64,000 nt of DNA. It comes from Seleniivibrio woodruffii (lineage in GTDB: Bacteria; Chrysiogenota; Deferribacteres; Deferribacterales; Geovibrionaceae). The stretch's first letter is position 1. Each line of letters begins with the position of its first letter. The notes under the pieces were generated by a model. It made no database searches. It saw only the letters and a list, made by a program, of their open reading frames with translations, and was not told the origin of the DNA. The stretch spans positions 107,867 through 171,866 of the forward strand of contig NZ_JAJUIS010000006.1 in assembly GCF_029267515.1 (NCBI RefSeq), in the 5' to 3' direction. The translations under genes and the position numbers were made by a program. Of the stretch, positions 49,001-59,230 are shown one piece after another.

Positions 49001-50446
49001 ATGACAGGAAAGAAACTTATGAACAGGTTTTATCTGTTCGTATTTATCAGCGTGCTGCTGTTTTCTGGTTATTTCATAACGAACATCGTAAGCTATCAGG
49101 CTGCAAAGGATTCACTGCGCAGCAGCATTATAAACACGTCTCTACCGCTTACCCGTGATAATATCTATTCCGAGATACAGCGGGACCTCATGCGTCCAAT
49201 TTTCATATCTTCTCTGATGGCTAACGACACTTTTGTCAAGGACTGGGCGATAAGCGGAGAAAAGAATACCGCGCAGATAGAGAAATATCTCACCCATATA
49301 AAACATAAATACGATTTCTTCACCTCCTTTTTTGTGTCAGAAACAACCGGAAATTATTACTATTATGACGGTGTGCTCAAAAAAATAGAAAAAGATAACC
49401 CTCGCGATCAGTGGTATTACAACTTCACATCAAAACACGAACCTTATGAGCTGACTGTGGACACCAACCAGGCGGAACGCAACATAATGACCATTTTCAT
49501 AAACCACAGGGTGCACGATTATGACCATAAACTTTTGGGCGTCACAGGTGTTGGGCTGGAACTTGAACGCATTAAAAACCTGCTGTCCGAATATCAGGTC
49601 AGATATGACAGAGATATCTACCTTGTCGATCAGAACGGGGTTATTCAGGTAAGCGCCAGAAATACTGAGATATCACAGCCGAACATAAGAAAAGCGCCGG
49701 GTATAGGCGAAATAGCGCCGCAGATATTACAGGTGTCTTATGTCTCTGGTAATTTCGAATATGATGGAAAGAATGGGCATATGCTTCTTACTTCAAGGTA
49801 TATTCCTGAACTGAACTGGTTTCTTCTGGTCGTTCAGAACCAGAACTCCGCTCTTAAAACCATATGGCAGAACTTTATTAAAAACACCATGATAGGGTTC
49901 ATTCTGACTCTTCTGATTCTCGGGGTAATCATCACCGTTATCAACTACTACCACAGCAGACTCGAAGGTGAAACATTCGGCGATTCGCTTATGGGGTGTT
50001 TCAATAGACAGGAATTTATTCGGAAATTTAATATACACTTAGCCCGATCCAAGGATTTTTCTCTGATACTTTTCGATGTTGACGATTTTAAAGGCGTAAA
50101 CGACAGATACGGTCATATCTGTGCAGATATGATACTTGAACGTACACTGGCACTGATTAAAGAAGAGGTCGGAACTGAAAGCACAGTTGTAAGATGGAAC
50201 GGCGACGAATTTATGGTTATTGTCAACGTTGATGCCGGAGAGGCGAATCGAATAGCTTTGAAGGTGCAGGAGGCTGTTAACACAGATGCAAGACTTTTGA
50301 AACTCGCTGAAAACGAAACCATACAGGTCTGTGCCGGAATCTCTTTCCATTCGGAATATGAAACAGAGGCGGGTATGACCTTCCGAGCAGAAAACGCTTT
50401 GGCAGAAGCGAAAAGCTGCGGTTCAAATACAATCAGAACAGCCTGA
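49001..50446 (+). CDS. Cache-GGDEF diguanylate cyclase
   Basis: 481 residues: membrane helix 12-32, double Cache periplasmic domain (about 35-290; the stretch HDYDHKLLGVTGVGLELERI fits the membrane-distal fold), second helix about 297-317, then GGDEF domain 325-481 with FDVDDFKGVNDRYGHICAD and the signature RWNGDEFMVI. The first Gly of GGDEF is Asn, so activity is likely but reduced or unproven. Makes c-di-GMP in response to a periplasmic ligand. Stands alone. Confidence 0.88.
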   Translation: MTGKKLMNRFYLFVFISVLLFSGYFITNIVSYQAAKDSLRSSIINTSLPLTRDNIYSEIQRDLMRPIFISSLMANDTFVKDWAISGEKNTAQIEKYLTHIKHKYDFFTSFFVSETTGNYYYYDGVLKKIEKDNPRDQWYYNFTSKHEPYELTVDTNQAERNIMTIFINHRVHDYDHKLLGVTGVGLELERIKNLLSEYQVRYDRDIYLVDQNGVIQVSARNTEISQPNIRKAPGIGEIAPQILQVSYVSGNFEYDGKNGHMLLTSRYIPELNWFLLVVQNQNSALKTIWQNFIKNTMIGFILTLLILGVIITVINYYHSRLEGETFGDSLMGCFNRQEFIRKFNIHLARSKDFSLILFDVDDFKGVNDRYGHICADMILERTLALIKEEVGTESTVVRWNGDEFMVIVNVDAGEANRIALKVQEAVNTDARLLKLAENETIQVCAGISFHSEYETEAGMTFRAENALAEAKSCGSNTIRTA

Positions 50447-50502
50447 TTCCTGATCATAATTTACACATAAATTATACGCTTGACTTATACCTGATTTTAA
50501 TG

Positions 50503-50522
50503 TTTACCTATCGGTAGGTAAA
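50503..50522. promoter_or_regulatory. TetR operator
   Basis: TTTACCTA-TCGG-TAGGTAAA, a perfect 8-bp dyad just upstream of the tetR ribosome site. TTGACT at 50480-50485 is 17 bases before it, so the dyad covers the -10 region. Confidence 0.8.
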
Positions 50523-50533
50523 TAGGTGAGCAT

Positions 50534-51130
50534 ATGGAAATACCAAAGGACGATGCAAGGAACAGGCTGCTGAAGGCTGCTTTGAATCTTTTTGTGTCAA
50601 AAGGCTACGAAGCAACTTCCGTCAGCATGATAGTGCAGGAGGCGAATGTAACGAAGCCTATGCTCTACTATTATTTCAAAAATAAAGAGGGTATCTACAC
50701 TGAAATCATGAATGAGGCGTTTACTGAGTTTGAAGAGGTAATTCAACGTTATCCTCTGAAAGATGTATCGGCAAAGGATACTATTATTATTATGTTCAAA
50801 GAACTTATGGAAATTCAGGAACAGAATATGGAGTATGTTCGTCTGATACATGCAATGGTTTACGGTCCACCGCAGGGTGCTCCGCATATTGATTTTGAGG
50901 AATTCCATACCCGTATGGCTAATAAGATAGAGGTGATGCTGCAAACAGGCATAGATAATGGTGAACTTGAGGACATGGGGATTAAGGATTTTACGACAAT
51001 CATTTTGTCCATACTGTTTTTCTGCTTTGATACCAGAGTGATAGAGTGCTCAATAAAAATGTCGGTGGATGACATGCAGAGACTGATTGATAAAATTTTT
51101 GATAAAATATTGATAAAAAAAGAGGTTTGA
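50534..51130 (+). CDS. TetR-family repressor of an RND efflux operon
   Basis: 198-residue regulator. N-terminal helix-turn-helix: RLLKAALNLFVSKGYEATSVSMIVQEANVTKPMLYYYFKNKEGIY. The C-terminal ligand domain is variable. It sits directly before the MFP gene (four bases apart) and behind a perfect operator, so it most likely represses its own operon and responds to an efflux substrate. Ligand unknown. Confidence 0.93.
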   Translation: MEIPKDDARNRLLKAALNLFVSKGYEATSVSMIVQEANVTKPMLYYYFKNKEGIYTEIMNEAFTEFEEVIQRYPLKDVSAKDTIIIMFKELMEIQEQNMEYVRLIHAMVYGPPQGAPHIDFEEFHTRMANKIEVMLQTGIDNGELEDMGIKDFTTIILSILFFCFDTRVIECSIKMSVDDMQRLIDKIFDKILIKKEV

Positions 51131-51134
51131 GTTT

Positions 51135-52277
51135 ATGAGGAGAAAGCTGATTTATATTGCCGTGGCTGTTCTCGCCGTGGCTGTTATTGCCGTTTTATCC
51201 GGCAGAAAGCAGGATAAAACTCAGGAAGTTAAGACCGACGGCGGAATTTCAGTGGAAACGTCTGCTGTTAAGGCTCAGGTGGTTGAAAGCTATGTCGATG
51301 CCACAGGAAACCTCACCGCAAAATACAGTGCCGAGGTACGGTCCGAGGTCTCCGGCAAGGTTCGTGAGGTCTATGTTAAAGACTGGGTGAAAGTTAATAA
51401 GGGCGAACTTCTGGCGAGGATAGACTCAGACGAGATAGCCGCTTCTGCGGCGCGGGCAAAGGCTTCGGCAGAAAACGCTAAGGCGGCATCTCTGGAAGCT
51501 CAGACTTATCTTAACCGTGCGGACAGAGAGCTTATTAGGATGCAGAATTTAAAACAATCCGGTCTTGCCACCCAGCAGCAGCTTGATGATGCAAGCACGG
51601 ATATGGCGGCGGCAAGAGCACGCGTTGCTTCCGCACAGGCACAGACTGCTGCTGCACAGGAAGACTACAGACAGGCTGCCATCCGTCTCGGCAAGGCTGA
51701 GATAACAGCGCCTATTTCCGGAACCATAGCTGTAAGAAACGCCAACGTCGGAGACATGGCCGGCGGAGATAACAGTGCTGCGCTTTTCAGTATTATAGAT
51801 GAAAGTATTTATGATCTTAACGTCAGCATTCCCACTGTGGACATAGCCGGAGTTGGTGTTGGGAGCCGCGTTGAGTTTACCGTTGATGCTTTTCCGGAAA
51901 AGGTTTTCGAAGGCAAGGTTGCGCATGTTAACCCTCAGGTTGATACGGCGGACAGATCCATAAAAGTGAATATAGAGGTAAGAAACGACGAAAATCTTCT
52001 TAAATCTGGATTTTTTGTTAAAGCCAAAATATATACTGGCGAAAAACGAAGTGTTTTCCTTCTCCCCCAGTCGGCAATACTCGGTAACGACAGCGTTGCG
52101 CGCAAAGCGAAAGTTTACGTTGTTCAAAGCGGTATAGCCCGTTTGAAGGATGTTGCAGTGGGGCATGTTTACAACGGAATGGTGGAAATCACAGGCGGGC
52201 TTAAAGACGGCGATAATGTTGTTACCCGCGGAGGATTTACAATTAAAGACGGGGATGTAGTCTCCGTAGGGAAATAG
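51135..52277 (+). CDS. RND efflux periplasmic adaptor (MFP)
   Basis: 380 residues with an N-terminal hydrophobic anchor (residues 5-22) lacking a lipobox Cys. Lipoyl half-motifs (SGKVREVYVKDWVKVNKGELLARIDS and TAPISGTIAVRNANVGDMAG) flank a coiled-coil hairpin from about residue 85 to 185 rich in Ala and Gln; a beta-barrel domain follows. It bridges the RND pump and the TolC channel. Directly upstream of the pump gene. Confidence 0.93.
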   Translation: MRRKLIYIAVAVLAVAVIAVLSGRKQDKTQEVKTDGGISVETSAVKAQVVESYVDATGNLTAKYSAEVRSEVSGKVREVYVKDWVKVNKGELLARIDSDEIAASAARAKASAENAKAASLEAQTYLNRADRELIRMQNLKQSGLATQQQLDDASTDMAAARARVASAQAQTAAAQEDYRQAAIRLGKAEITAPISGTIAVRNANVGDMAGGDNSAALFSIIDESIYDLNVSIPTVDIAGVGVGSRVEFTVDAFPEKVFEGKVAHVNPQVDTADRSIKVNIEVRNDENLLKSGFFVKAKIYTGEKRSVFLLPQSAILGNDSVARKAKVYVVQSGIARLKDVAVGHVYNGMVEITGGLKDGDNVVTRGGFTIKDGDVVSVGK

Positions 52278-52286
52278 GGTGAACTG

Positions 52287-55200
52287 ATGTTTCTCTCCGA
52301 TCTTTCGATAAAACGTCCCGTATTCGCCACGGTCATAATGCTGACTCTGGTGGTTTTGGGCGTATTTTCATACAACAGACTGTCTGTTGAGGAATTTCCG
52401 AACGTGGATATTCCCGTTATTTCGGTTGTCACAAAATACGAAGGCGCATCCGCTCAGACAGTTGAAACAGAGGTCAGCAAGAAGATAGAAGAGGCTGTTA
52501 ACCCTGTTGCAGGCGTTAAAAAGATATACTCCTATTCTTCGGAAGGCGTTTCGACTGTAGTTGTGGAGTTTGAGCTTGAGGTGGACATTGATGCCGTAAA
52601 CCCTGAAGTACGCGCAAAAATAGGCGCTATAAGGGGCGATCTGCCGGACGATATAGAGGAACCTATTATACAGAAGATTGACTTTAACGACATGCCTATA
52701 GTGTCTGTTGCTGCGGAGTCAAACGTTCTCTCCCAGAGGGAGCTTACGGATATTGTTGACAAGGTTGTCAAAAAACGTCTCGAATCGATTCAGGGCGTGG
52801 GCAAGGTAAACCTCATAGGCGCTTCCGAAAAAGAGGTCAATATCATAATCGACCCGCTTAAACTTGAGAGCCTCGGCGTTTCGGTCACATCCGTCGTTAA
52901 CGGTATAAAACAGGAGAACGTCAACACTCCTCTGGGGCGTATGACGAAAAAAAGCGGTGAATACTCTGTCCGTGTCTCCGGCAAAAGCGAATATGTGGAC
53001 GAACTGAACAACATGACGGTGACGGCTCTGGACGGCAGACCTGTGCGGCTTTCAGAAGTTGCAACTATTGTTGACGGCATAGAGGAGAAGCGCACTGCTT
53101 CACTTTATAACGGTCGTCCGGCGGTATCGGTGGACGTTATCAAGCAGTCCGGCGCAAACGTTGTCCAGGTGGTTGACGATGTTCTCGACCGTGTTAAAAA
53201 AATAGAGAAGGATCTGCCGGCAGACGTTAAGCTCACCATCGTGCGCGATGCCTCACAGCAGATACGCGATTCTCTGACGGACGTTCAGCACACTATCATT
53301 ATAGGCGGTATACTCACCGTACTGATAGTTTTTCTTTTTATAAACTCTTGGCGTTCAACTGTCATTACAGGTCTTACGCTCCCCATTTCGGTTATCTCCT
53401 CGTTCATAGCTATCTATGCTCTGGGGATGAGTCTTAACGTTATGACCCTTATGGCACTGTCGCTTGCGATAGGTATGCTTATCGATGACGCTATTGTTGT
53501 GCGGGAGAATATCGTCCGGCACGTTGAGATGGGCAAAGACCATATGACGGCGGCAAAAGAGGGCACGGCTGAGATAGGGCTTGCTGTTATGGCAACAACC
53601 CTTTCGGTTATGGCGGTTTTCGTTCCAGTAGCCTTCATGAAGGGTATCGTCGGTAAGTTCTTCTTCTCGTTCGGAATGACGGTGGCGTTCGCTGTTGCGG
53701 TCTCTCTGCTGGTTTCGTTCACTCTTGACCCCATGATGTCCTCTCGCTGGCACGACCCTGCCATTGAAAACCCGCAGGGAACTTGGCTGGGCAGACAGGT
53801 ACATAAATTCAATAAATTCTTCGACCGGATAGCCGACAGCTATAAAGGCGTAGTGGGCTGGGCTTTGCGGCACAGGATAACTATTGCTCTCGTAACAACG
53901 GCGGCATTTTTCCTCGGTCTGTTCCTTTTCGGCACATTGCAGGCGGCATTCATGACGGAAGAGGACAAGGGCGAGTTTCAGATAAGTTTCACCACTGCCC
54001 CCGACGCTTCGATATACGAAAGCGAGAACAGGCTTAACGCCATTCTGGCTTCTGTGAAGGATGTTTCCGAGGTTGACCATACATACGGAACCATCGGCGC
54101 GGGCGACAACGGAGTTGTGCGCAAAGGGGTTCTCTATGTGAAGCTGGTGGCTAAAAAAGACAGAGAGAGAAGTCAGAAAGAGATTGAACAGGATTTCAGG
54201 AAAAGACTTTCAACTGTTGCCGGAGTCCGTACATCAATAGAAGAGGCAGGCGGTCTCGGCAGTTCGAATAAACCTCTTGTTGTCACCATACAGGGTAGCG
54301 ATATTGACCTTTTGAAACAATATGCTGCCGAGATGAAAGAGAAAATGAGCAAAATCAAGGGTATTGTGGATATAGATACTTCCCTTGAGGACGATACGCC
54401 GGAATACAGGATCAAGGTTGACAGGGACAAAGCGGCTGCAATAGGGCTTAATTCTCAGGATATTGTCAACACCGTAAGTACCCTTTTCGGCGGAAGCGTT
54501 GCTTCCACTTATGAGGAACAGGACGGAGACGCTATTGACATCAGAGTGAGACTCGCGGAGCAGTACAGGCAGAATCCCGACCAACTGATGAACCTGAAAC
54601 TTGCCTTGCAGAACAAAGACGGCGTCAATACGCTTGTTACACTGAGAAACATAGCATCATACGAGATAGATACCACTCCAAGCCAGATAAACAGGCAGAA
54701 CCTTGAAAGGAAGGTGGACGTTATGGCGAACCTTGACGACCTTCCCATCGGTACCGCTGTCAATCTGGTTAAGGCTGATGTAATTCCGACAATAAAAACC
54801 GAATCGGGTTATGAGTTCTCCTTTGCGGGGGAGGGCGAAGATATGGCGGAATCGTTCGGATATATGGCGGAGGCACTTATTCTGGCTGTTCTGATGGTGT
54901 ATCTGGTGCTTGCGGCACAGTTTGAATCGTTTATTGAGCCTTTTGCGATTATGTTTTCCCTGCCGCTTTCAATTCTTGGTATGGCAGGGATGCTGCATCT
55001 CACAGGCGATACAATAAACATCATGTCGCTAATAGGTCTCATCATGCTGATGGGATTGGTGACGAAGAACGCCATATTACTGATAGATTATGCGAAACAT
55101 CTGCGCGCATCGGGTATGGAACGGACAGAGGCGCTTGTTCAGGCAGGGCGCACAAGGTTCCGTCCCATCATGATGACAACGCTTGCCATGATATTCGGTA

Positions 55201-55385
55201 TGCTCCCTCTGGCGCTTGCTATCGGAGCTGGTGCGGAAATGAGGGCACCAATGGCAAGGGCAGTGGTGGGCGGTCTGATAACATCCACCATACTTACACT
55301 TGTAGTGGTTCCGGTGGTCTACGCCATTATGGATGATTTTGCACTGAAACTTAAAAAGTTCTTCGGATTTGGAGGACGTGCATGA
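52287..55385 (+). CDS. RND efflux pump, HAE1 type
   Basis: 1032 residues, the length of AcrB/MexB pumps. Signatures include the N-terminal FLSDLSIKRPVFATVIMLTLVVLG, VETEVSKKIEEAVNPVAGVKKIYSYS in the porter domain, the intramembrane proton relay region GMLIDDAIVVRENIVRH (two adjacent Asp residues), and late helices GLVTKNAILLIDYAK. Two large periplasmic loops lie between helices 1-2 and 7-8. Substrates cannot be predicted. Its stop overlaps the TolC-family gene. Confidence 0.95.
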   Translation: MFLSDLSIKRPVFATVIMLTLVVLGVFSYNRLSVEEFPNVDIPVISVVTKYEGASAQTVETEVSKKIEEAVNPVAGVKKIYSYSSEGVSTVVVEFELEVDIDAVNPEVRAKIGAIRGDLPDDIEEPIIQKIDFNDMPIVSVAAESNVLSQRELTDIVDKVVKKRLESIQGVGKVNLIGASEKEVNIIIDPLKLESLGVSVTSVVNGIKQENVNTPLGRMTKKSGEYSVRVSGKSEYVDELNNMTVTALDGRPVRLSEVATIVDGIEEKRTASLYNGRPAVSVDVIKQSGANVVQVVDDVLDRVKKIEKDLPADVKLTIVRDASQQIRDSLTDVQHTIIIGGILTVLIVFLFINSWRSTVITGLTLPISVISSFIAIYALGMSLNVMTLMALSLAIGMLIDDAIVVRENIVRHVEMGKDHMTAAKEGTAEIGLAVMATTLSVMAVFVPVAFMKGIVGKFFFSFGMTVAFAVAVSLLVSFTLDPMMSSRWHDPAIENPQGTWLGRQVHKFNKFFDRIADSYKGVVGWALRHRITIALVTTAAFFLGLFLFGTLQAAFMTEEDKGEFQISFTTAPDASIYESENRLNAILASVKDVSEVDHTYGTIGAGDNGVVRKGVLYVKLVAKKDRERSQKEIEQDFRKRLSTVAGVRTSIEEAGGLGSSNKPLVVTIQGSDIDLLKQYAAEMKEKMSKIKGIVDIDTSLEDDTPEYRIKVDRDKAAAIGLNSQDIVNTVSTLFGGSVASTYEEQDGDAIDIRVRLAEQYRQNPDQLMNLKLALQNKDGVNTLVTLRNIASYEIDTTPSQINRQNLERKVDVMANLDDLPIGTAVNLVKADVIPTIKTESGYEFSFAGEGEDMAESFGYMAEALILAVLMVYLVLAAQFESFIEPFAIMFSLPLSILGMAGMLHLTGDTINIMSLIGLIMLMGLVTKNAILLIDYAKHLRASGMERTEALVQAGRTRFRPIMMTTLAMIFGMLPLALAIGAGAEMRAPMARAVVGGLITSTILTLVVVPVVYAIMDDFALKLKKFFGFGGRA

Positions 55386-56665
55386 GAAAAATACTTACGG
55401 CACTGATGATAATTATGCCTCTGGCGGTGTTTGCGCAGGACGTAAAGGTGCTTACGCTGAAAGAGGCGATAGATATTGCCATGGAAAAGAACAAAAGCGT
55501 TGAGCAGGCGAAGGAATATATGACGTACCTTGAGGGTGTGTATATCGAGGAACGCTCTGCCGCACTGCCTGCAGCGACGCTTAACGGCGGCGTAACGCGC
55601 ACTAAGGATGCTTCCACCGGTTCGGCTGTGAATTCGGACACTTTCAATCAGTACAACGCCGGAATTTCCGTTAAACAGGCGCTTTTTACATGGGGACAGG
55701 TCGGTGCAGCCATTCGCGCGGCAAAGATAGGTCTTCGAACCGGCGACGAACAGTTAAGGCTGTACAAACAGGCTGCTGTGCGTGACGTTACTGTTGCGTT
55801 CACGGACATACTGCTGACAAGGCAGCTTCTTTTCATTGCTCAGGAGAACGTCAAACAGCGGGAGAGACACCTTGCCGAAGCCGAAAAGAAATATAAGCTG
55901 GGAACGGCAACGGACTATGACGTTCTGTCCGCAAGGGTGGCGCTTAAAAACGCTCAGCCGGATGTCATTACATACAGCAACAATCTAAATGTTAATAAAG
56001 ATAACCTTAAATATATTCTGGGTATCAACTATGACATAGATGTTCAGGGGGAGCTTAAACCTGCTGAAATAGCGGCGTTTGACTATGAAGATGTACTGAA
56101 ATCTGCGCTGTCTAACCGTCCTGAAGTTCTGGATAAAAGGCTGATGGTTGATTTCAACAAGGAACTGGTACAGGTCAGCCGTGCCGGAGACAAACCCAGA
56201 CTCGACCTTGAAGGCTCATACAACCGTATAAAGCTGGACGGCGAGGATGAAAAGAGCCTCACAACGTGGGATGCAGGAATCAAGATGTCGTTTCCTTTTT
56301 TCGACGGTTTCGAAACGAAAGGAAAGGTGATTCAGGCGCAGAGCGACCTGCGCAAAATCAAACTCCAGCAGCTTCAGGCGGAGGATTCCGTTTCCCTTGA
56401 TGTTCGTCAGGCGGTTAGCCGGGTTAAAGAGGCTGCCGAAGTTATAGATGCCGCAGGAGGCACGGTTGACGAGGCGGCAAAACTTCTGGATATGGCTGAA
56501 AAAGGCTACAGATTCGGTGTCAAAACAAAGCTGGACGTGGACGATGCGGAATATAATCTCCGCAGCGCGCAGGTTAGACTTGCGCAGGCATGGAGAGATT
56601 ACCGTGTACAGTACGCAAACCTGCTCTGGTCTGCGGGGGTAATAGGCGAGAAAGACAGTATATAG
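55382..56665 (+). CDS. TolC-family outer-membrane efflux channel
   Basis: 427 residues with a signal peptide (MRKILTALMIIMPLAVFAQ). TolC hallmarks: LTLKEAIDIAMEKNKSVEQAKEY, repeated helical blocks with LEGSYNR, and FPFFDGFETKGKVIQAQSDLRK in each half. Acts as the outer-membrane exit for the pump encoded just upstream (ATGA overlap). A terminator follows 3 bases after the stop. Confidence 0.92.
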   Translation: MRKILTALMIIMPLAVFAQDVKVLTLKEAIDIAMEKNKSVEQAKEYMTYLEGVYIEERSAALPAATLNGGVTRTKDASTGSAVNSDTFNQYNAGISVKQALFTWGQVGAAIRAAKIGLRTGDEQLRLYKQAAVRDVTVAFTDILLTRQLLFIAQENVKQRERHLAEAEKKYKLGTATDYDVLSARVALKNAQPDVITYSNNLNVNKDNLKYILGINYDIDVQGELKPAEIAAFDYEDVLKSALSNRPEVLDKRLMVDFNKELVQVSRAGDKPRLDLEGSYNRIKLDGEDEKSLTTWDAGIKMSFPFFDGFETKGKVIQAQSDLRKIKLQQLQAEDSVSLDVRQAVSRVKEAAEVIDAAGGTVDEAAKLLDMAEKGYRFGVKTKLDVDDAEYNLRSAQVRLAQAWRDYRVQYANLLWSAGVIGEKDSI

Positions 56666-56668
56666 ATT

Positions 56669-56690
56669 AAAGGCTCCGCAAGGAGCCTTT
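56669..56690 (+). terminator. Intrinsic terminator of the efflux operon
   Basis: AAAGGCTCC / GGAGCCTTT perfect 9-bp stem, GCAA loop, short T tail. Confidence 0.88.
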
Positions 56691-56691
56691 C

Positions 56692-57228
56692 TTATATCAT
56701 GTCAGAGGTCTTTACCGTACTGTAGAAATAGTTGAGCGCTGCCAGAAAAGATTTCTGTATCTCCTCCGATTTGACAGGTGCTCCGTCTATGACAAGATCG
56801 CGGGTTGCGCAGGCATCTCCTACAACTGTCGTATTGTACCCAAGGTCTTTTGCGGCGCGCGTGGTGGCATCTATGCACATGTGGGTCATCATTCCGACAA
56901 TCGTGAGGTCGGTTATCTTTATTGATTCAAGATGGGTTTTCAGCTCTGTTTCTATGAAACTGTTAGGGAAATGCTTTATTATGACTTTTTCGCTTTCGAG
57001 TGGTTTTACCCGGTGGTTTATCTCCGCACCCGGAGTGTCAGGAAGAAAAAAACCAGCTTCCGGTCTTGAAGCTATGTGCTTAATAAAAATCACCGGAAGT
57101 TTTCGCTCTCTGAATTTTTTTATCACATCTGCTGCTCTGTCTGCCGCCGCTTCCGCGCCGGAAAGTTCCATTGGACCGCCCCTGAAATAATCGTTTTGAA
57201 TGTCAATGACCAACAGTGCCTGTTTCAT
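56692..57228 (-). CDS. Isochorismatase-family cysteine hydrolase
   Basis: 178 residues from the ATG at 57228, with GGGAGG upstream; 14 further codons upstream are inside the kinase gene. Triad: Asp9 in VIDIQNDYF, Lys85 in IIKHFPNSF and Cys118 in GMMTHMCIDATTRAA. Members include nicotinamidases and N-carbamoyl hydrolases; the metal and substrate residues here do not identify the substrate. It overlaps the 3' end of the histidine kinase gene by 26 bases and is on the same strand. Confidence 0.88.
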   Translation of the reverse strand: MKQALLVIDIQNDYFRGGPMELSGAEAAADRAADVIKKFRERKLPVIFIKHIASRPEAGFFLPDTPGAEINHRVKPLESEKVIIKHFPNSFIETELKTHLESIKITDLTIVGMMTHMCIDATTRAAKDLGYNTTVVGDACATRDLVIDGAPVKSEEIQKSFLAALNYFYSTVKTSDMI

Positions 57229-59068
57229 TTGTCCTCCCGTCGCCCTTAATTGATGGCAATATAATTTCAAAAACGGCTCCGTTTGCAGAGTTACTGACGT
57301 TCATGTCGCCGTTGTGCTTCTGCATTATCTTTTTGCACATGTAAAGCCCAAGCCCTGAGCCGTCTTTTTTCTTTTTTGTGGTGAAGTATGGAGTAAACAT
57401 CTTTTCCATGACTTCAGGATTAATGCCGCCGCCGTTGTCTGAAATCCGCATTATACATAAGCCGCCGTTCTCTTCGATTTCAATATTTATTTTTCCCACG
57501 AACATCTTGTCTTTTTCCTTAATGTCCATGATGGCGTCTTTGGCGTTATTCAGAATATTCACCAGAACGTGTTTGAATTCATTCGGATTTGCTGAGGCGA
57601 AGACGCTTTTTCTGCCTTTGGAGTCTATGGTTATATCAATTTTCTTTTTGGACATTGCGGGATTAAGCAGTTTCAGCATTTCTTCCGCAGTGCGCACCAT
57701 ATCCATTTTCATATCAACGCTGCCGGATGGCAGTATGAAATCCATAAAGTCATTGATGGTCTCGCTCATGAAAGTTATCTGAGCCATACATTTATCAACG
57801 ATATCCTCTCTTCGTTTACGCTCTTCCTCTTCCATATCATCGTCAAGCATATTCTGGACGTACATGGCAAGGATATTAAGCGGCTGTTTCCACTGGTGGG
57901 CAAGAGAACTGAACATTTCGCCGAGAGTCGCCAGCTTGGATTGCTGAAAAAGCATCTGTTCTTTGATATAAAGCTGGTTTTCGTTCTCTTTCAGTTTTTC
58001 ATCCAGAACGGCGTTAAGCATAGCGGTTTTGTGGCTGTTCAGAAGCGCAAGGAACACCACCCCGAATACAAGGAATATGGTTATGGAACCGCCAAGCAGC
58101 GCAGCTTTGTATATATTAATGATATGTCTGTATTTGTTGTCGCGCTCCATCTTTATGAAATATGCGACCTGCTGGTCAAGAATATTGGATATGGGCAGGA
58201 ATGAAGCGGTTATCTCTTTTCCGTTTATCACTGCGTGTGCTGAAAACGCTTCGCCAAGGTTCATCCTTTCTTTTACTTCAGGTTTAAATATCTCGCAGGC
58301 AAAAAGGTATTCTTCAATACTGCCGAACACCGCTGCATTTTCCTGAAGGTATTCGTAACTGATATTTTCTCGGAGATAGTTATCGGAGAGTTCTGATTGT
58401 GCATAATTGTATTGCTCCGACGGAAAAACCGTTGAACTTACGACTGATTTTCTTATGAGAAAATCGTGTATTCCGGCGGCTGTTGTGTTCATTGTGTCGG
58501 CAAGATAAACGGAGGATATGCTGATCTCCACACTGCCAAGGTGCACAGAGTTGTATATGAGAGGGAAAACGAAGCGGAATCCGTTAAATATTCTTCCCTC
58601 TTCAAAACCTTCCGTATATCGTACGAGTCTGTTTGCGGTATCAACTGTGTGTCTGACGCCAGTCAGAGAATCGCCGTATTCGTCCGGTTTATGCATTCTG
58701 AGAAAGCTGACGGAGTCTCTTGTGTGGAAATGAAGCTGTTTCAGCCCCAGCTTGACCTGCTGTTCATATATTACGCGAAGTTTATCGTACATCTCTTTGC
58801 GTATTTCGTTCTGCCTTTGCGGACTTGCCTTTTCAGCTTCCGCAAAAAGCCTCAGTATATCCGTGTTACCGTTTATCATCACATTGTAGAAAGCGTTTGC
58901 TATGTTGCGTGCATTGGAAATGCCTGCGTTATATGAAGAGCGGAGGGCTTCTGTTTCGTTTTTAAGGTGTTCCTGAATAAAAATATCTTTAATCTTGCCT
59001 GCGCTGAAGAAAAAAATGAGCTCGCAAACGAATAAAGTAATTAGAATGATTGTTGTTTTTGTTTTCAT
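57203..59068 (-). CDS. Sensor histidine kinase with dCache_3-type domain
   Basis: About 621 residues from the ATG at 59068. N-terminal helix; periplasmic region (30-325) with the signature LHFHTRDSVSFLRMHKPDEYGDSLTG typical of dCache_3 sensors; second helix near 325-345; HisKA with phospho-acceptor His in SSLAHQWKQPLN (residue 391); HATPase with NILNNAKDAI, ISDNGGGI and DGSGLGLYMCKKIM. The HxxKQPL variety is a common subclass. No response regulator is adjacent: its partner must be elsewhere or this is a distributed system. It is divergent from a secreted-protein gene with a sigma-54-like promoter. Confidence 0.93.
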   Translation of the reverse strand: MKTKTTIILITLFVCELIFFFSAGKIKDIFIQEHLKNETEALRSSYNAGISNARNIANAFYNVMINGNTDILRLFAEAEKASPQRQNEIRKEMYDKLRVIYEQQVKLGLKQLHFHTRDSVSFLRMHKPDEYGDSLTGVRHTVDTANRLVRYTEGFEEGRIFNGFRFVFPLIYNSVHLGSVEISISSVYLADTMNTTAAGIHDFLIRKSVVSSTVFPSEQYNYAQSELSDNYLRENISYEYLQENAAVFGSIEEYLFACEIFKPEVKERMNLGEAFSAHAVINGKEITASFLPISNILDQQVAYFIKMERDNKYRHIINIYKAALLGGSITIFLVFGVVFLALLNSHKTAMLNAVLDEKLKENENQLYIKEQMLFQQSKLATLGEMFSSLAHQWKQPLNILAMYVQNMLDDDMEEEERKRREDIVDKCMAQITFMSETINDFMDFILPSGSVDMKMDMVRTAEEMLKLLNPAMSKKKIDITIDSKGRKSVFASANPNEFKHVLVNILNNAKDAIMDIKEKDKMFVGKINIEIEENGGLCIMRISDNGGGINPEVMEKMFTPYFTTKKKKDGSGLGLYMCKKIMQKHNGDMNVSNSANGAVFEIILPSIKGDGRTNETGTVGH

Positions 59069-59230
59069 CTGCACAGCCTGATCATTTAATATTTATTCCA
59101 GATACTACCATAATATTCAAGATTTATTTGTGCAAAATCTTCTCACACGTGTGCATCGCCGTTACACACTAAAATTCAGTAATATTTGATATGTTTAATA
59201 TTATCAGTAAAATATCGGTTTTCATCATTT

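Noticed and set aside
50503..50522. Terminator reading of the palindrome before tetR
   Set aside because: No T-run follows on either strand and it sits in the -10 region, so operator is the better reading.
53355..54080. Minus-strand open frame of 241 codons inside the RND pump gene
   Set aside because: His/Arg-rich translation of the reverse strand with no domain; the pump reading frame is continuous and full length.
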